Shown here: in pieces, positions 24,040 to 36,664 of the stretch
How positions within the stretch are numbered: position 1 is the stretch's first letter
How the letters are laid out: each line of letters opens with the position of its first letter
Assembly (NCBI GenBank): GCA_009599575.1
Contig: VWND01000004.1
Location: forward strand, 1 to 64,000
DNA: 64,000 bases
Reading direction: 5' to 3'
DNA from: Blumeriella jaapii
Lineage: Eukaryota; Ascomycota; Leotiomycetes; Helotiales; Drepanopezizaceae
Notes under the pieces: model-generated
Told to the model about the DNA's origin: nothing
Databases searched by the model: none
Seen by the model: the letters and a program-made list of their open reading frames with translations, nothing else
Translations under genes and position numbers: made by a program

Positions 24040-25400
24040 TATTGTTTCGTTGCTATTATTTGTCGTATTTTTCAAATATTTTTTTACAACTTTTTTTGCG
24101 TTCGTAAAATGGTTTTCTGGCTTCCAGGAGTTTTCGCTTAATAAATAACTCTTTTATCGTACTAAGTAATATCGGCCCTTTTTTGTATTTTTATAAGCTT
24201 ATATTAATTTGACCTCGTATTTTTCGGATTTTTAGAATTTTATTATATTATTTTTCGGCTCGATGTCGTTCCGACTCTGCCAAGATTTTAGTAAAAAAAC
24301 GTAGAAAATATCGTGAATACGATATTAAAAAAGGAGTTCGAATTAATAAGCTTGGCCGTGCTCGTATATAATTCGCTTGATTTTAAAAAGCTTTAGATAT
24401 TTATTTAAAAGCTTTCGAAAAAATCGCAGCTATCGGAGGTTTTTAATCGATAATAATATTTTGTCGCTTATTTGAAATCTAGTTTTTTTATATTTAGCGT
24501 CGTAAAACCTTTTGTGGTTCGCGTTGGCTTTTTTTAGCTTTTTACTAAGTATTTTTTTTTTTTTTTGCAATATTCTAACTCGTTCTTCCGCTGACGGTAC
24601 CTCTTTTTTTACGACGTCGCTTTCGACGTTGCTGCCAAGTTTTGGGTGAAAGCCGTATAGCATGCGAAAAGGAATAAAACCCGTAGAAACGTGTATCGAA
24701 TTGTTATACGTAAACTCGGCTAAAGCAAACTTCGTAGCCTAATCGTTTTGTCGATAATCGCAATACGTGCGAAAATAAAATTTTAAAATTTGATTTTAAC
24801 GTTCCGTTTGGCCATCGGTCTAAAAATAAAAAGCGGTGCTTAATCGACGTTGTATTTATAAATAAAATATTATTAAAAACCAAAATTTACTAATAAAAAC
24901 TGATTTTTTATTTGTAATAATTCTTTTAAAGCAGCCAAAATCTTTGTAAACGTATTATATAAATATTTTAGCCAAATCTAGGGCTGAAATCGTTTTTTAT
25001 ATCGGTATATATTTCGACAGCTTCGTATATCGGTTTATTATAACGAATATCGAATCGTAAATACGATTTCGTTTTTTATTAAAGAATAGACTCGTAATAA
25101 AATCTATAATTATTTTTTCCCAAAGTTTCGTAGAAATCGAAAAAAGGGTTAATTCGCTATAGGATCGGTGCTTTCTAGGTTTGCCTTTTTGGCACTTTCC
25201 ACACGTATTAACGTAACGTTTTACGTCGCTTTGTAAACCAGGCCAAAAATACTTTTTTTCGACCAATTTTAGCGTTCGCCGAAAACCCTAATGGCCGGCG
25301 GTCGAGTCGTCGTAATTAATTTTTAATATTTCGCTTTTAATAGCGCTTTTATTCGGAATATACGCACGTTTTTTGTAACGTAGTAATTCATTTTAGCTTA
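24040..25400 (-). pseudogene. G1-a integrase with C-terminal chromodomain
   Basis: The fragment at 25,266-24,997 carries YFWPGLQSDVKRYV and CGKC (second half of the HHCC zinc site), then IIIDFI and VIINRYTK, the start of the DDE core. At 24,663-24,430 is the C-terminal domain (KRFYDAKYKKTRFQISDKIL). Frame-shifted reading near 24,060-24,180 gives SENSWKPENHFTNAKKVVKK, a chromodomain. Former Trp codons read as stops. The enzyme would insert cDNA in the nucleus; this copy is dead. Confidence 0.85.
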
Positions 25401-25449
25401 TACGCTAATATTTTTCGGATTCGGCTCGATTGCTTTGCGAAGCCGATTC

Positions 25450-27070
25450 GTACGTTTTTTGTAATACAAAAAAATCAAATTTTTGCAATTTAAAAATAAT
25501 CTTATAAATCGGTTCTGCTAACTCGTTATTAGCCGTTTCGGATTATAATAATACAACGGCTACGCTTTGTGGTATATATTGTTTGTAACTAATAACATCA
25601 GCAAAAGACAATCCGGCGAAAAAGCTTTTTATTTGGCTTTTTTCCGTTTACTTTCTACTTTTTGATCCCGTTAACAGAAGCTTCGAATACTTATCGGCGC
25701 GAAATAATTTATGCTTCGATTTTAAACGTGTTTTTATTACGGAAAACATTTTAAAATTTTTTAAATAAATTAATTTTAATTTACGATACAGCGTAAGCAG
25801 CTGTTCGTTATTTTTTTTTAAATCTTTTTTTAAATCTGGCCGGCGAAAAAAACCATTCGCCGGATTAAAAATTTCTGTTTTATATTCGATTGCAAAATCG
25901 TATTTAATTAGTTCGTCGGCCCATTTCGTTTAGCGTCCGTTTAAACGTTTTTTCGTAAAAAAGTATTTTAGATTATAATAATTTATACGCATAGTAATAA
26001 CGTTAAAAGCGCTACGTAAATATTAGTTTTATTGTTTGAAAGCGTAAACTATAACTATTAGCTTAGCGTCGTAAATTTCGTATTTTTGTTTTATAAAAAA
26101 AAGCTTTTTCGAATAATACGCGATAGAATGCCAACGTGCTTCCGTACTTTTCCCGAACAATTAGGATAATATTCCGCTTATAGCGAATTTCGAAGCGTTT
26201 GTTTCGATTTGGATTTTTAATCGAAGATCGAAATGGCGTAAAATCGGTGTTTAGCAAAACTTTTTTTTTAAAAGTAAAAAAGCGAGCTTCGCTTCGAATA
26301 AAAAACGAAAAAGGCCCGACATTTTTTCTCGTTGCATCCCTTTTAAAAGATCTGTAATAAGTCGGCAAAGCTTAGCGTAGTTTTTAATAAAACGTTTGTA
26401 AAAGTTGGTGAAACCCAAAAACACTTAAATATTTCGCTACGTAATAAAAAAGGGCCATTTCCGAATACTATTTATTCTTCTTGGGTCCATTTTAATTCCC
26501 GTAGGAGTAACGACGAAGCCTAGAAACTCAATCGTATTCGTATCGAAAGCATATTTTTTCAGATTTCCGTAAAGTTTGTTAATACGGAATTTTTCGAAAA
26601 CTTTTTTTACCGCGTTTGTATAATCGTCGGGGTTTTTTATACACGTAACATTCATTAAACCGACTAAAGCTTGATTAATATATGCTTGGAAGGTTGCTGG
26701 TGCGTTCGAAAGGCCGAAGGGTAATACGCAGTATTCGAAGTGTCCGTAACGAATGCGAAACGCAGTTTTTCACTCATTTCCCTCCTTTATTCGAAAGCGG
26801 TGGTACGCCCAAATAAGGTCTAGCTTAGTGAATATTTTAGCTCTTTTCAAACGATCCAAAGTTTCGCTTATAAAAGATAAAAAAGTTCGATTTTTAACCG
26901 TAACTGCGTTTAAACCTTTATAATCGACGCATAATCGTAAACTTCCGTTTTTTTTCGGTATAAATATTACCGATGCGCCGGCAGAATTAATAAATCTTTT
27001 TATCCAGCCTTTTTTTAAGTTCGAATCGAGATATTCGCGTAATTCGATAAGTTCAGATTCCGACAAAAGG
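25450..27070 (-). pseudogene. G1-a reverse transcriptase and RNase H, catalytic box missing
   Basis: RT: 27,066-26,770 has the palm start (VIFIPKKNGSLRLCVDYKGL, then KIFTKLDL). Then come FRIRYGHFEYCVLPFGLSNA and PATFQAYINQALVGLMNVTC. Directly after MNVTCI comes KNPDDYTNAVKKV, so the roughly ten residues that normally hold the YxDD catalytic motif are absent. RT ends with EFLGFVVTPTGIKMDPRRI. RNase H follows (about 26,320-26,000), with IETNASKFAISGIL where Asp is expected in place of Asn. Confidence 0.85.
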
Positions 27071-27479
27071 TAGACTGGTCCCCAAAAAGAGTCTTTTTCC
27101 TCCGCGAGGTTTATTCGATGCTCTATAAGATAATAAGAAATTAAGGTAACCGCGGCGGTATCGTCGAATACGTCGGCGTAGTCGTCGTATTTGAAGGATA
27201 ATTAATACTGTTTTTCAGTAGCTTTTTTCAAACGATATAAAACGCTTGCTTCCTTTTAAATTTCTTTTTGAAACGTTTGATTATAACGAAATTAAATTAT
27301 AAGCGTTCGACTAAGTATCGCTACGATTTAATTCGAAAGCTTATAGCGGGGTCGATATTTCGCAATCAAAGGAACCTTAAGATAAGTAAAACCTTTGGAA
27401 TATTTATATCGCAAGCCACGAAATCGCTTTGTATTTTTTTAATTATTTTATAATTATCAGTAGCGCGAATAGATTGCGT

Positions 27480-27660
27480 ATGCGTGCCGTAGATAGTTAT
27501 TTTTCTTTTTTCAACCGTAGATAAATTAATACGTTTTTAAATTGGTTTTTATTTACATTTAATTAATAACTTTTGAATTACGCAGTTTTTTTTCGCGTCG
27601 CAATCGATAAAAGCTCGTTTCGTACGAGTTTCGCTTTTAGCTTTTTTAATTTCGATTGAA
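27480..27660 (-). pseudogene. G1-a aspartic protease remnant
   Basis: Between the gag zinc knuckles and RT the minus strand reads RAFIDCDAKKNCVIQKLLIK. Ty3/gypsy proteases have an Asp-Ser/Thr-Gly-Ala box here, so IDCDA is likely the decayed active site (Gly to Asp is one transition). It is too short and damaged for a firm call. Confidence 0.5.
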
Positions 27661-27749
27661 ATTATTATTTTTTACTTTTTTTTTTCGCTCGATTTTATTA
27701 GCAGCGACGAAATTAAAATCGAGCGAAAGCTTTTTCCGAATCTTTAAAT

Positions 27750-29030
27750 TTGTTAATTTCGAGGCAGTTTAGGATTATATATCCTTTTTTATTGTATTTA
27801 TAGCATTCGACTTTTGGACAATTGGCTATACGGTGCCTTTCTTTTTGGCAGCGACTGCATTTCGAAAAGTAAAAAAAATCGTTAAAAATTCTAAGATTTC
27901 AAAAGATTTTATTAAAATTGTCGTTTTCTCGCTTTCGTTTTTTTTTTTGTAACGTATTTTCGAATCGAAAACGGTATATATCTGTTTTAACCTTTGGGCT
28001 TTGATCGTAAGTATAAGTTTTTTTCCTTTTTTTTTTTTTTTGCGCTCGTTTCGTCGTTTATTATTTTTCGTTTCGTCGCTAATAATTTTATTAGCATTTT
28101 CGATACGACGAGCGATTAATACTAATTTTTCGTGCGAGCTTATAGCTGTAATATTGCTTCGTTTAATAATTTCTTTTCGAAAAATAAATCGGAGTTTTGC
28201 GAAAAGCATTTTTTTTTTAGTCGTATCGTTTGTTATTTGCAACTGCTATTCGAAATTATTTAAATAAGCAACGAAATCGTTAACTGATTTATATTTTTTT
28301 TGCTTCGCTTTATCGTATAAATTCGAGGCCGCGATTTTTCGATTTTCCGCATTTATCAGAAAATCTAATATTTATCTTTTGAAATCGTTCTATATAATTC
28401 GAATATTCGTAGAACGTCGTTCGTATCCGGTTCACTTTTTTTTTATTTTATCGTCGAAAGTTAAAACACAGGCGTTAATTTTCTTTTGATCGGTACAAAA
28501 TGTTATTTTTTTATTCTGGCGGAAGCTTCGCTCTGCACGCCGAATAAAAAATTAAGCTTTTTTAGTATTTTTTCTTCGATATATTAGGAAGTCTTTTATT
28601 TTTGATGCCCTTCGGCTCGAATTCGCTGTGTTTTTTATAAGAGATATAATATGTTTAAAAAAAATGCTAAATCGTTTTTAATAAATATTGTTATCGTAAT
28701 GCTTCGAAGATATTTTATAATAATCGCCGGCTTAAGTTATTTTTTGTCTTTTTTCAATTGGAGCGGTATTAAAAAGTATAAAAACCTTTTTTTCGATATT
28801 TTCGAAAGCGTTAAGTTTTCGTTAAAATTATTTAATTTTCTTTCGGAGTTCGTTTCGGCGTTTTTTGATTTTTTCGAATCTTTTAATTGTTTCGTAGATT
28901 TTTTTTTCAATTTTTTTCTGTTTTATTTTAGCTCGTATTTTTTTTATTTTTTTACGTTTATCGTTTTTTTTTTGTTCGACGCGGGTTCGTTTATTAGCTA
29001 GATAAATCAGGGTTTCGGTGAAAGGTCCTT
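27750..29030 (-). pseudogene. G1-a gag with two decayed CCHC knuckles
   Basis: A long minus-strand frame begins near 29,000 with a Lys/Glu-rich coiled-coil-like stretch. It passes a few stops, and around 28,300-28,150 reads KKYKSVNDFVAYLNNFE and LFAKLRFIFRKEIIK, typical of Ty3 capsid. In a shifted frame at 27,859-27,764 there are two zinc knuckles: CSRCQKERHRIANC is intact, and CYKYNKKGYIILNC has Tyr at two ligand positions, both one transition from Cys or His. Packaging function is lost. Confidence 0.75.
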
Positions 29031-29335
29031 TCGAATCGTTTTAAGCGTGGCTTTTTTTAGTGATTTCTTCGATAAAAAAAGTTGGAGAATCGTCGCGCCC
29101 TGGTGGTAGGGTATTTTCGACCCTTGGTAAGGCTGGTGACGTCAGGAGAAACGATAGTACAAGGTTTTCCTGAGCAGCCGAAAGTGCTGGGTCTTTTTAA
29201 GTAGCTGAAAGTGCCTGTTTTCTGCGAGTGCGAAAAGCTATAATATCGATAATAACGATATAAATATAGTAGTATAATAGAAGATTGTTTTAGTAATATC
29301 GAATTGCCGTTCCGGTGAATAGAAAAAGATTAGAA

Positions 29336-29748
29336 TATAAAAATTAAAAAGCAGAGAAACACTAATTCAGATAATAAAACTCAGATAAAATTGAATTAAT
29401 AATCAGATTGATTTTTATTTTTTATATTTTTAGTAAAAGGCGTGTATAAATACAAAAGGAGAAATGGAGCCTTCGAAAAAAGTATTTTCCAGAAAACCAA
29501 GCGAGCCCTATTTAGTATGCTTTTCCAGCCCCTATCCCGACCTCTTTTCATTTTTCTTAATATAACCCTAATAACTGGTTTTTTAGCAATCATTCCTATA
29601 AAGTGTTTTATCTAAATGTTATTTCCAGCCCTTACAGTACTATCCGACCCCTACGGCCTATCCGCAGAAAGTATTATTCGAGGGTTGGTAGGAGGCAGAG
29701 GGTTTTGGCGAATCACCTGACTTATACACGTGATGTTGGTTCCTGACA
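29336..29748 (-). mobile_element. G1-a 5' LTR
   Basis: 413 bp, the 5' LTR in coding sense (reads TGTCAGGAACCAAC on the minus strand). It is better preserved at its right end (CAGCCCCTATCCCGACC, CTTACAGTACTATCC) than the 3' LTR. Its left 60 bases are more mutated (TATAAAAATTAAAAAGCAG against TGTAAGGATTGAAAGGCAG). Confidence 0.92.
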
Positions 29749-29753
29749 TTGAA

Positions 29754-30092
29754 ATAGCTGATTTTTTTTTTCGCATTTCGTATTATTAACCAGCTTTTTT
29801 ACGCTAATCGTATAATTAGCAGTTTGATGGCTTTTCGAAAGGAAGCTGTACGAAACGCTACGAAAGAAAACGATAATAATATTTTGTATATATTTAAACG
29901 CGATTTGCTATTATATTACGATCGCCTGATAATATTAGACGTCGATTATTTTCGTTTGGCTTTTGTACGAAAAATATACGATTAAATTTCCATCGTTTAT
30001 TTTAGCGTTCGCAAAATTACGCAATTGCTTTCGGATTAATATTATTAGCGAAATATAACAGCTTTTGTAAAATAATATTATCGCAATTGCTA
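29754..30092 (+). pseudogene. G2-a integrase N-terminal segment
   Basis: Continues G2-a pol after G1-a: AFRIINQLFYANRIISSLMA, then LLLYYDRLIILDVDYFRLAF and VRKIYD, the region leading to the integrase zinc site. It stops at 30,092, where G2-b is inserted, and resumes at 37,534. Confidence 0.75.
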
Positions 30093-30097
30093 CGCTT

Positions 30098-30366
30098 TGT
30101 AACGATTCACTCTGTTGCCACTTCTCTTGTCACCCCTGCAATTACGTATAGCTGCAAGCTCCCTGGTCTCCTGGTGGGTCTCCCTATCAATTGTAAAAAC
30201 TATTTATATATATAAGACCCTTTCTTTTTAGCAACCTCTGCCTTTTGCAGTTATTAATTCTAAATAAATATTTTTATTACAAAATCAAAAGCTCGTTTTT
30301 TATATTATATAAACACGGCGATCAGTTAACTGATTTCCCAGCCTTTCGATTAATTAAATCGTTATA
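30098..30366 (+). mobile_element. G2-b 5' LTR
   Basis: 269 bp, starts TGTAACGATTCACTC and ends AAATCGTTATA. The U3 part has GCAACTACGTGTAGCTGCAA-like words in better copies. A TATATATAAGACC word marks the likely promoter. Confidence 0.92.
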
Positions 30367-32560
30367 TTATTAACAACTTTTTTTTTACGTTAGCGATAGC
30401 GTAAATTATTTTTTTCCTCGAATTTCTTACGAATCACACTAAAATGATCGACCGGTCGTAAAAAAGCTTATTTCCGCATTTTGCGAAAGATGGCTTTTGT
30501 TTAACGATTCCTTTTTTAATAAAGTTTTTTAGCTTCTGTTATTACATTTCAACCTTTTTCCTTTTTTTAATCAGCGAAAAAGCAGCTTTTCCCAAAAGCT
30601 TTTTTTTCTAAAAAATAATCCTTTCCTCGAGAAAAAAAAAACAAAAGAAAGAGCAGAGCGTTAACTATTTCGTCTGCCACTTTTTCCTTGCAGCCTAGCG
30701 CTAAAAGCGTTTAATTGAAACTTTTGCAAAATCAATTAAAAAAAACGCAAAAGCGTAAACGATAACTCCTGGAAATTATACGACTGCGACAAACCTTTTA
30801 ATTAAAGCGTTTAATAAAATTTATCGAACGTGCTTTTGCTAATCGCGAATCTGCTGCTTTTCCTTTTTTTCGCAACGTTTTATTTTAATTAACAAACGCT
30901 GCAAATTAATTTCTACGCTTTTCGCGAACTTTTTTTAAATTTTTTTATAACGGCCAAAACTTTAGCGCGCCTTTTAAACGCTATGATTCCTATTTATTTG
31001 CTAACTTTCGACTAGCTCGTATAAAACGCGTTTCGAATTTTAAATTTAAATAAAATAATAATAAAAATTACAAAACACGCTATTAAAAAATTAAAATTTT
31101 CGACAATTTCGAATTTTACTACGATTATTTTGCTAGCGATCGATTTCGCAAAAATTATATATTCGATTAAACCGAAGGCGTAGCAAAAAAAAATTTTATT
31201 CCGCGTATTTTAAACCGTTCCGATTTTATATTTTCCGAAAAATTAATAAAAAAAGTCGCCGATTTCCTGGCCGACTTTTCCGACGTTCAAAAGGCCGAAA
31301 ACGAATTTAAAATGCTTATAATAAATACGCACGACGACTTTTAGCGATTTTACCTGCGATTTTCCATTTTCGCAGCGAACGCTTAAATACGAATTAACAA
31401 ACAGTTTCGAAACGCTCTTCGCGACAAAATACTAAAGCGTTTACGAAAAAAGCTGCATTTAAAATAAGCGCGTATAACGATTTTTAAAAATTAATTTACC
31501 GCCGTCCGTTAAAAAAAACAAAATCAATTGGCTAAACGAATTTTATACGCGAATCGCTTTTCAACCAAGTTTATTACTTATTAAAATAATAAATCTTTAA
31601 CCAAAGCGTATTACGAATCAAATCGTACGTACGAAAATCGTTCAAATGTTTTATAAATTTTCTTTTAGCCTTTTGTTGTTTTTTTTTTTTTTTTACGCCA
31701 AAACGCTTTTTTTAGCGTTTTTTCTTTTCGATCGGATTAACGACAACGCTCGTTTTTTATTTTATATTAAAAAGTTTAAAAAAACTAATTTGCACGATTT
31801 TTTACGGGCCGACCCTCGGTTTTATTCAAAAGCTTTTTTAAATTAATAAATATAAACGAAATCGAACCGGCCGAAAATTCGCTTTTTAATAATAATAATA
31901 AAAACGAAAATCTTTTTTTAAACGATTTTTAAAACGCATACGAAAAAATTGAAAGCTTTTCCGCCAATCGAAAAAACGCCCAGGCTTAAGCAAAGCTTTT
32001 TTTTTAAGCGTATTGCGCGATATACGTTATTTTAACGTTCGAAAGTTTTTTAATAGCGATTTATTAATAATTTCCGTTATATTTATTAAAAATAGCTTTT
32101 CGTACAAAATAAAAGCGCTCGCCGATTTTAAAACGAACGATTATGCGTTAATCGATTCGGCGCTAATTAAATCTTTTTTTTTTTTTTTTTTTTTTTTTAA
32201 TTCAACTTTTCCCGGCTTTTTTTTCTGTAAAAAAATATAATAAAACTCGTAGCTATTTAATTATATATTTTACGCTTTTTAATTTTATTATTAATAACCG
32301 AATACAATCGTTTACTTTTTTTTTAATTACTAATTTCGGAAATTATAATATGATTTTAAAAAAAGCTTGATTGGCCGAATATCAAATTTTATTAAACTGT
32401 AATAAACGTAAGTTTTATTAGCCGAAGTTTTACTTTTCTATAACCTTTTACGCTCGTTGTATTAAAATCTCTTATTTGTATTTCCGAAAAATTTAATCTC
32501 GCTATTAAAACGACGCTATAAAACGTAACAAGAATTTTAATTAATTATGGCAGATCTACG
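30367..32560 (+). pseudogene. G2-b gag and protease region
   Basis: Between the LTR and RT. Fragments include a 66-codon frame at 31,646-31,846 and a 75-codon frame at 32,013-32,240 with KALADFKTNDYALIDSALIK, resembling an aspartic protease box. Downstream the frame reads NFGNYNMIL and LAEYQILLNCNKRKFY across 32,320-32,420, as expected of the rest of a Ty3-type protease. The bases ATTACTAATTTCGG at about 32,325 lie inside this domain; the same point is the breakpoint in the inverted copies. Confidence 0.7.
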
Positions 32561-32941
32561 ACGTTATACGAAGCGCGAAAAAATCGAATTTTATTCGCGG
32601 TGCTAATTTCGATAGCGACGCCAATAAAATAATATAAAAAATCATACTATCATTTCCAGGCTGTCGATTCCTTTTCTATTATTTTTTCTTTTTTTCTTTT
32701 TTTTTCGTCGAAACAGCTTTTTCGTTCTACGAAAAACAATTATATTAAAAACCGAAAAAAAGCTTTCGCCGCGATAGTTTTTCAGCTTAATATAATCGAT
32801 AATTTAAATAAGCAACTTTTTTCTGAATTTTTTAAACGATCAGTTCGAAAACGAATTCCTTAACCTATTATTTACTTAATTTCTATTTGCCAAATTATTG
32901 CATACGTTTTTAAATTAATCTTTAAAAAAAAAGCAGTTGAA

Positions 32942-34620
32942 ATGTTTTCAATTTTTTTATACGAAATCGATAAAATATTAAACGACCTCACGTACAACAC
33001 TTTTTTTAAAACCCAATTCTATAGTTTTTTCGAACGTTTCAAAATTAATAAAATATCGATTTCGACCCTTTTAACCAACTTAGCAGAATTAATTTCGAAT
33101 AAACCTTTTTTCGAATCTTTTTCCTTGGAATACAAAAACCTCGAATACGTGTTTTTTAAAGCCGCCAATAACGAGCTAGCATTTCACCGGCCCTACGATT
33201 ATAAAATCGAGCTTATTATAAATAAAAAAAACTGAAATATATTTTTTTATATAAAATATCGATTCCAAAGCTCGAAATTATTAAAACTTATTTGCAAAAT
33301 AACTTTAACAAAGATTTTATCGAACTTTTTACCGCTTTTTTCGCTGTTTCAATGTTTTTCGCTAAAAAACCCGACGGTTTACTACGTTTTTATATCGATT
33401 ATCGAGTTTTTAATAACGTTACTCGTAAAAATCGCTATCTTTTTTTTTTTATCGATAAGACTTTTATTCGTTTTTCGAAAGCACGAATTTTTACGAAGTT
33501 CGATATTCGTTAAACCTTTTATAAAATTCGAATAAATTCCGCTAATAAAAAACTAACGACGTTTCGTACGCGTTACGACGCTTATAAATACAAAATATTA
33601 TTTTTTAACCTTATTAATAAACTCGCAATTTACCAACGTTATATAAACGACGTTTTTTTCGATTATTTAAACGATTTCTGTATTATATACTTAAATAATA
33701 TTTTTATTTATTCGTCCGACCTTTTGAAACACGCTATATACGTTCGCAAAATGCTCCAAAAGCTCGCTAACGCTGGATTACAAACCGATATTCGAAAATC
33801 TGAATTTAACGTTATTCGGACCCGTTACTTAGGTTTTATTATTTCGATTAAAAGTTTAAAAATAAATTTAAAAAAAGTTTTCGTGGTCGCTTATTAAAAG
33901 CTTCCTACTATTATAAAAAGTGTACAAAGCTTTTTTGGTTTTTATAACTTTTACCGACGTTTTATTCGAAACTACGGTATAATTGCAAAGCTTTTGATTT
34001 ATTTAACCAAGGCTAACGTTTTTTACAATTTTATTTCTGAATATTAAAAAAGTTTCGACCTTTTTATACTAACTTTTACTATTATACCAGTTTTATAATA
34101 TTATAAACAAAATTTTCCCTGTATATTAAAAACTAACGCTTCCGACGGCGTAATAGCTTTTATGCTTTCGTAATTTCATAATAACGACTGGCTTCCAGTC
34201 GCTTATTTCAGCAAAACTATAGCCTTCGCAAAACTGAATTATATCGTACACGATAAAAAAATGCTCGCAATCGTAAGATTTCTAGGCAATTTTCGTACTA
34301 AATTAGCTGGTTTAATTTATTAAATTAAAATTATTATTAATTATAAAATCTTGGAATATTTTATAATTTTCAAATTCTTAAACGTTCGATAAATACGCTG
34401 GGCCGAGCTTCTCGCCGATTACAATTTTTTTATTACGTACAAACTAAATAAATATAATTTTTTAGCTGACGTATTAATACGTCGTACGAGCGAATTCGAC
34501 CGCTAAAACTTTTTTAAACGCATTTAGCGTTTGTAAATCCTTTTTCGAGCCGATCAAATTAATTACCGCTTTTTAACTGAAAAACTTCGATTTTCCACGG
34601 CTTTCGAAATAATTGTTTTT
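32942..34620 (+). pseudogene. G2-b reverse transcriptase and RNase H
   Basis: 32,942-33,235 is a linker domain before RT (MFSIFLYEIDKILNDLTYNT...). RT starts at 33,292 (KKPDGLLRFYIDYR...KARIFTKFDIR). The catalytic box reads YLNNIFIYSSD near 33,690, both Asp replaced by Asn. RNase H lies near 34,130-34,290 (LKTNASDGVIAFML, DKKMLAIVRFLGNF). Inactive. Confidence 0.85.
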
Positions 34621-35901
34621 ATCGTTGAAATAGCTGATTTTTCATTCGCATTTCGTATCGTTAACCAGTTTTTCCACGCTAATCGCACAGCTAACAGCCT
34701 AATAGCCTTTCGAAAAAAAGCTGTACGAAACGCTACGAAAAAAAACGACGATAATAATATTCCGTTTTCGTATATACTTAAACGCGACCTGCTGTTATAT
34801 TACGGTCGCTTAATAATATTAAACGTCGATCATTTTCGTTTGGCTTTTGTATAAAAAATATACGACCAGATTTTTACCGTTTATTTCAGCGCTCGCAAAA
34901 TTACGCAATTGCTTTCGAACCAATATTATTAGCGAAGTATAACAGTTTTCGTAAAATAATATTATCGCAATTGCTATGCTTGCCGAAAAAGTTTTGTTTT
35001 AAAAAATAAACGCCCCGGCTTTTTTCAGTTTTTTTTTGTTTTTAACCATTTTTGAAAATACGTTACAATAAACTTTTGCAACTTTAACAAAAACAAACAT
35101 GATTACGATAACGTATTCGTAATAATAAATCGCTTTTCCAAATAAACTATTTCGATTTTTTGTTATAAAAATATCGACGCTCGAAATCTCGCCAAATTAT
35201 ATATATTCTACGTATACAAGTATTTTAGCTTTTTAAAAAATATTATTAACGATCGTGGCTTTTAATATTAATTTATTTTTTAATTCGAATTAAACAAAAT
35301 ACTCGGTACGCAACTAAAGCTTTCGATAGCCGCTTATTCTAAAACCGACGGTCAAACCGAAATTTACAATTAATATCTGCAAAAACGCTTTCGACTTTTC
35401 GTAAATTTTTATTAAAACGATTAAAGCGAATTTTTTTTAATAATAGATTTCGTTTAAATAGTTTTTTTTTACGAAAATTTAAATAGCTTTTTATTTTTTA
35501 AAATTATATACGATTATACTTTTTATACCAATTGAAACTGAAAGCTCGATACTTTCCTTTTTTCTAATCTTTTATATAAATTAAACGCAAACGAAGCTCG
35601 TGCGTACGCTCGCCGTCATTACGACGCCTGGAATTTCGCCAAATCGCATCTTTAATAAGCCTACGATAAAATAAAAAAAAATGCGAATAAGTCTCGTCGT
35701 ACGATCGATTTTAACGTTAGCGACTACGTATAGCTCGATATACGTCCATTTCCGACTTTCCGACCCTTCCGCAAGCTCGACAATTCTACAAACGGCCTTT
35801 TCAAAATTATAGCCAAAATTTTCGACAACGCTTTTAAGTTAGATTTTTCTAATATTATAAACGTACATCTAGTTTTTTACGCTAATCGACTGCGTAAAAC
35901 A
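34620..35901 (+). pseudogene. G2-b integrase, interrupted by a TRIM
   Basis: Frames read YDNVFVIINRFSK, NIINDRGF, then QLKLSIAAYSKTDGQTEIYN, matching the second Asp and the Glu region of the DDE core. Near 35,700 the C-terminal domain reads IDFNVSDYV, RKLDNSTNGLFKIIAKIF and INVHLVFYANRLRKT, where the TRIM breaks it. The remainder is at 36,897-37,259. Confidence 0.82.
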
Positions 35902-36128
35902 TGTTACGACCCTGCCTGGCCGGTAGTAATTGCCAGTAGTAATTGCCAGTGGTAATTGCTAGTAGTAATTGCCAATGGTAGGATTAAGGTTTGCGCACGG
36001 ACCCCCACCAACCTGTATTTAATAGTTCAAAGCTCCCGTTTACCTTAGAGCTCTTCACCTTAGTATTCAACGTATACGCGTACCTTTCGGCCCATATCAT
36101 TATGATCATCCTTAAGTCAGCTGTCATA
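35902..36128 (+). mobile_element. TRIM left LTR
   Basis: 227 bp. It begins with four short AATTGCCAGTGGT-type repeats. It differs from the right LTR at only a handful of positions, nearly all transitions, which indicates a recent insertion. Confidence 0.9.
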
Positions 36129-36664
36129 TAATACTAAGGTCAAACACACATACTCCGCTAAGAAGCGTTGTATCTAGCTGGGAAGCTTTGTATCTAGGCT
36201 TACGCCATCCGTACCGACGATGCATTCGTCGGTGCCTCGATTAATATTTCCTTCCATTAATCTTATTTCCAAAGAAAGCTGAAGCCCGTCCCTCATTTCG
36301 ACCTGCCTTTGCAATTCGAAACCCTTTTTCTTTCAACGATTCGACCTTTTCGCTAAGCCTGTCGATCTATCAGAGCTTGCACTTAACTGCATATTATTTA
36401 ATACGATTCGACTTTTTCGCTGAGCCTGTCGATTTAAAAGCTTGCATCTGACTGCAGGCTGGCAACCTACCTCTGCCTATGCGATAAATCGGCTAGCAAC
36501 CTACCTCTGCTTATACGATAAATCGGCTGGCAACTTACCTCTGCCTATACGATAAAATGGCTGGCAACCTACGTCTGCCTGATGGATTGAAAATATAAAA
36601 GAAAATACGGGTTGGGTTCTACGGCTTCAAATCTGAGAACCAGTTCTTTGAAAAGAGGGGGTAG

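Larger units (their letters stand above)
22417..29748 (-). mobile_element. G1-a, full-length Ty3/gypsy chromovirus, TSD TTGAA
   Basis: 7,332 bp, flanked by TTGAA (22,412-22,416 and 29,749-29,753) with 413-bp LTRs at both ends. The uninterrupted site is present in the G2-b copy near 34,620, where the sequence runs on without the insert. Coding order on the minus strand is 5' LTR, gag (about 29,030-27,750), protease, RT, RNase H, integrase, chromodomain (about 24,050), then a 1.2-kb segment with an antisense ORF, a polypurine tract (AAAAAAAAAGATA) and the 3' LTR. All frames are damaged. Confidence 0.93.

Noticed and set aside
27268..29001. Plus-strand frames of 61, 88 and 116 codons over the G1-a gag region
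   Set aside because: The minus-strand frame carries the zinc knuckles and capsid motifs; the + frames are its antisense shadows.
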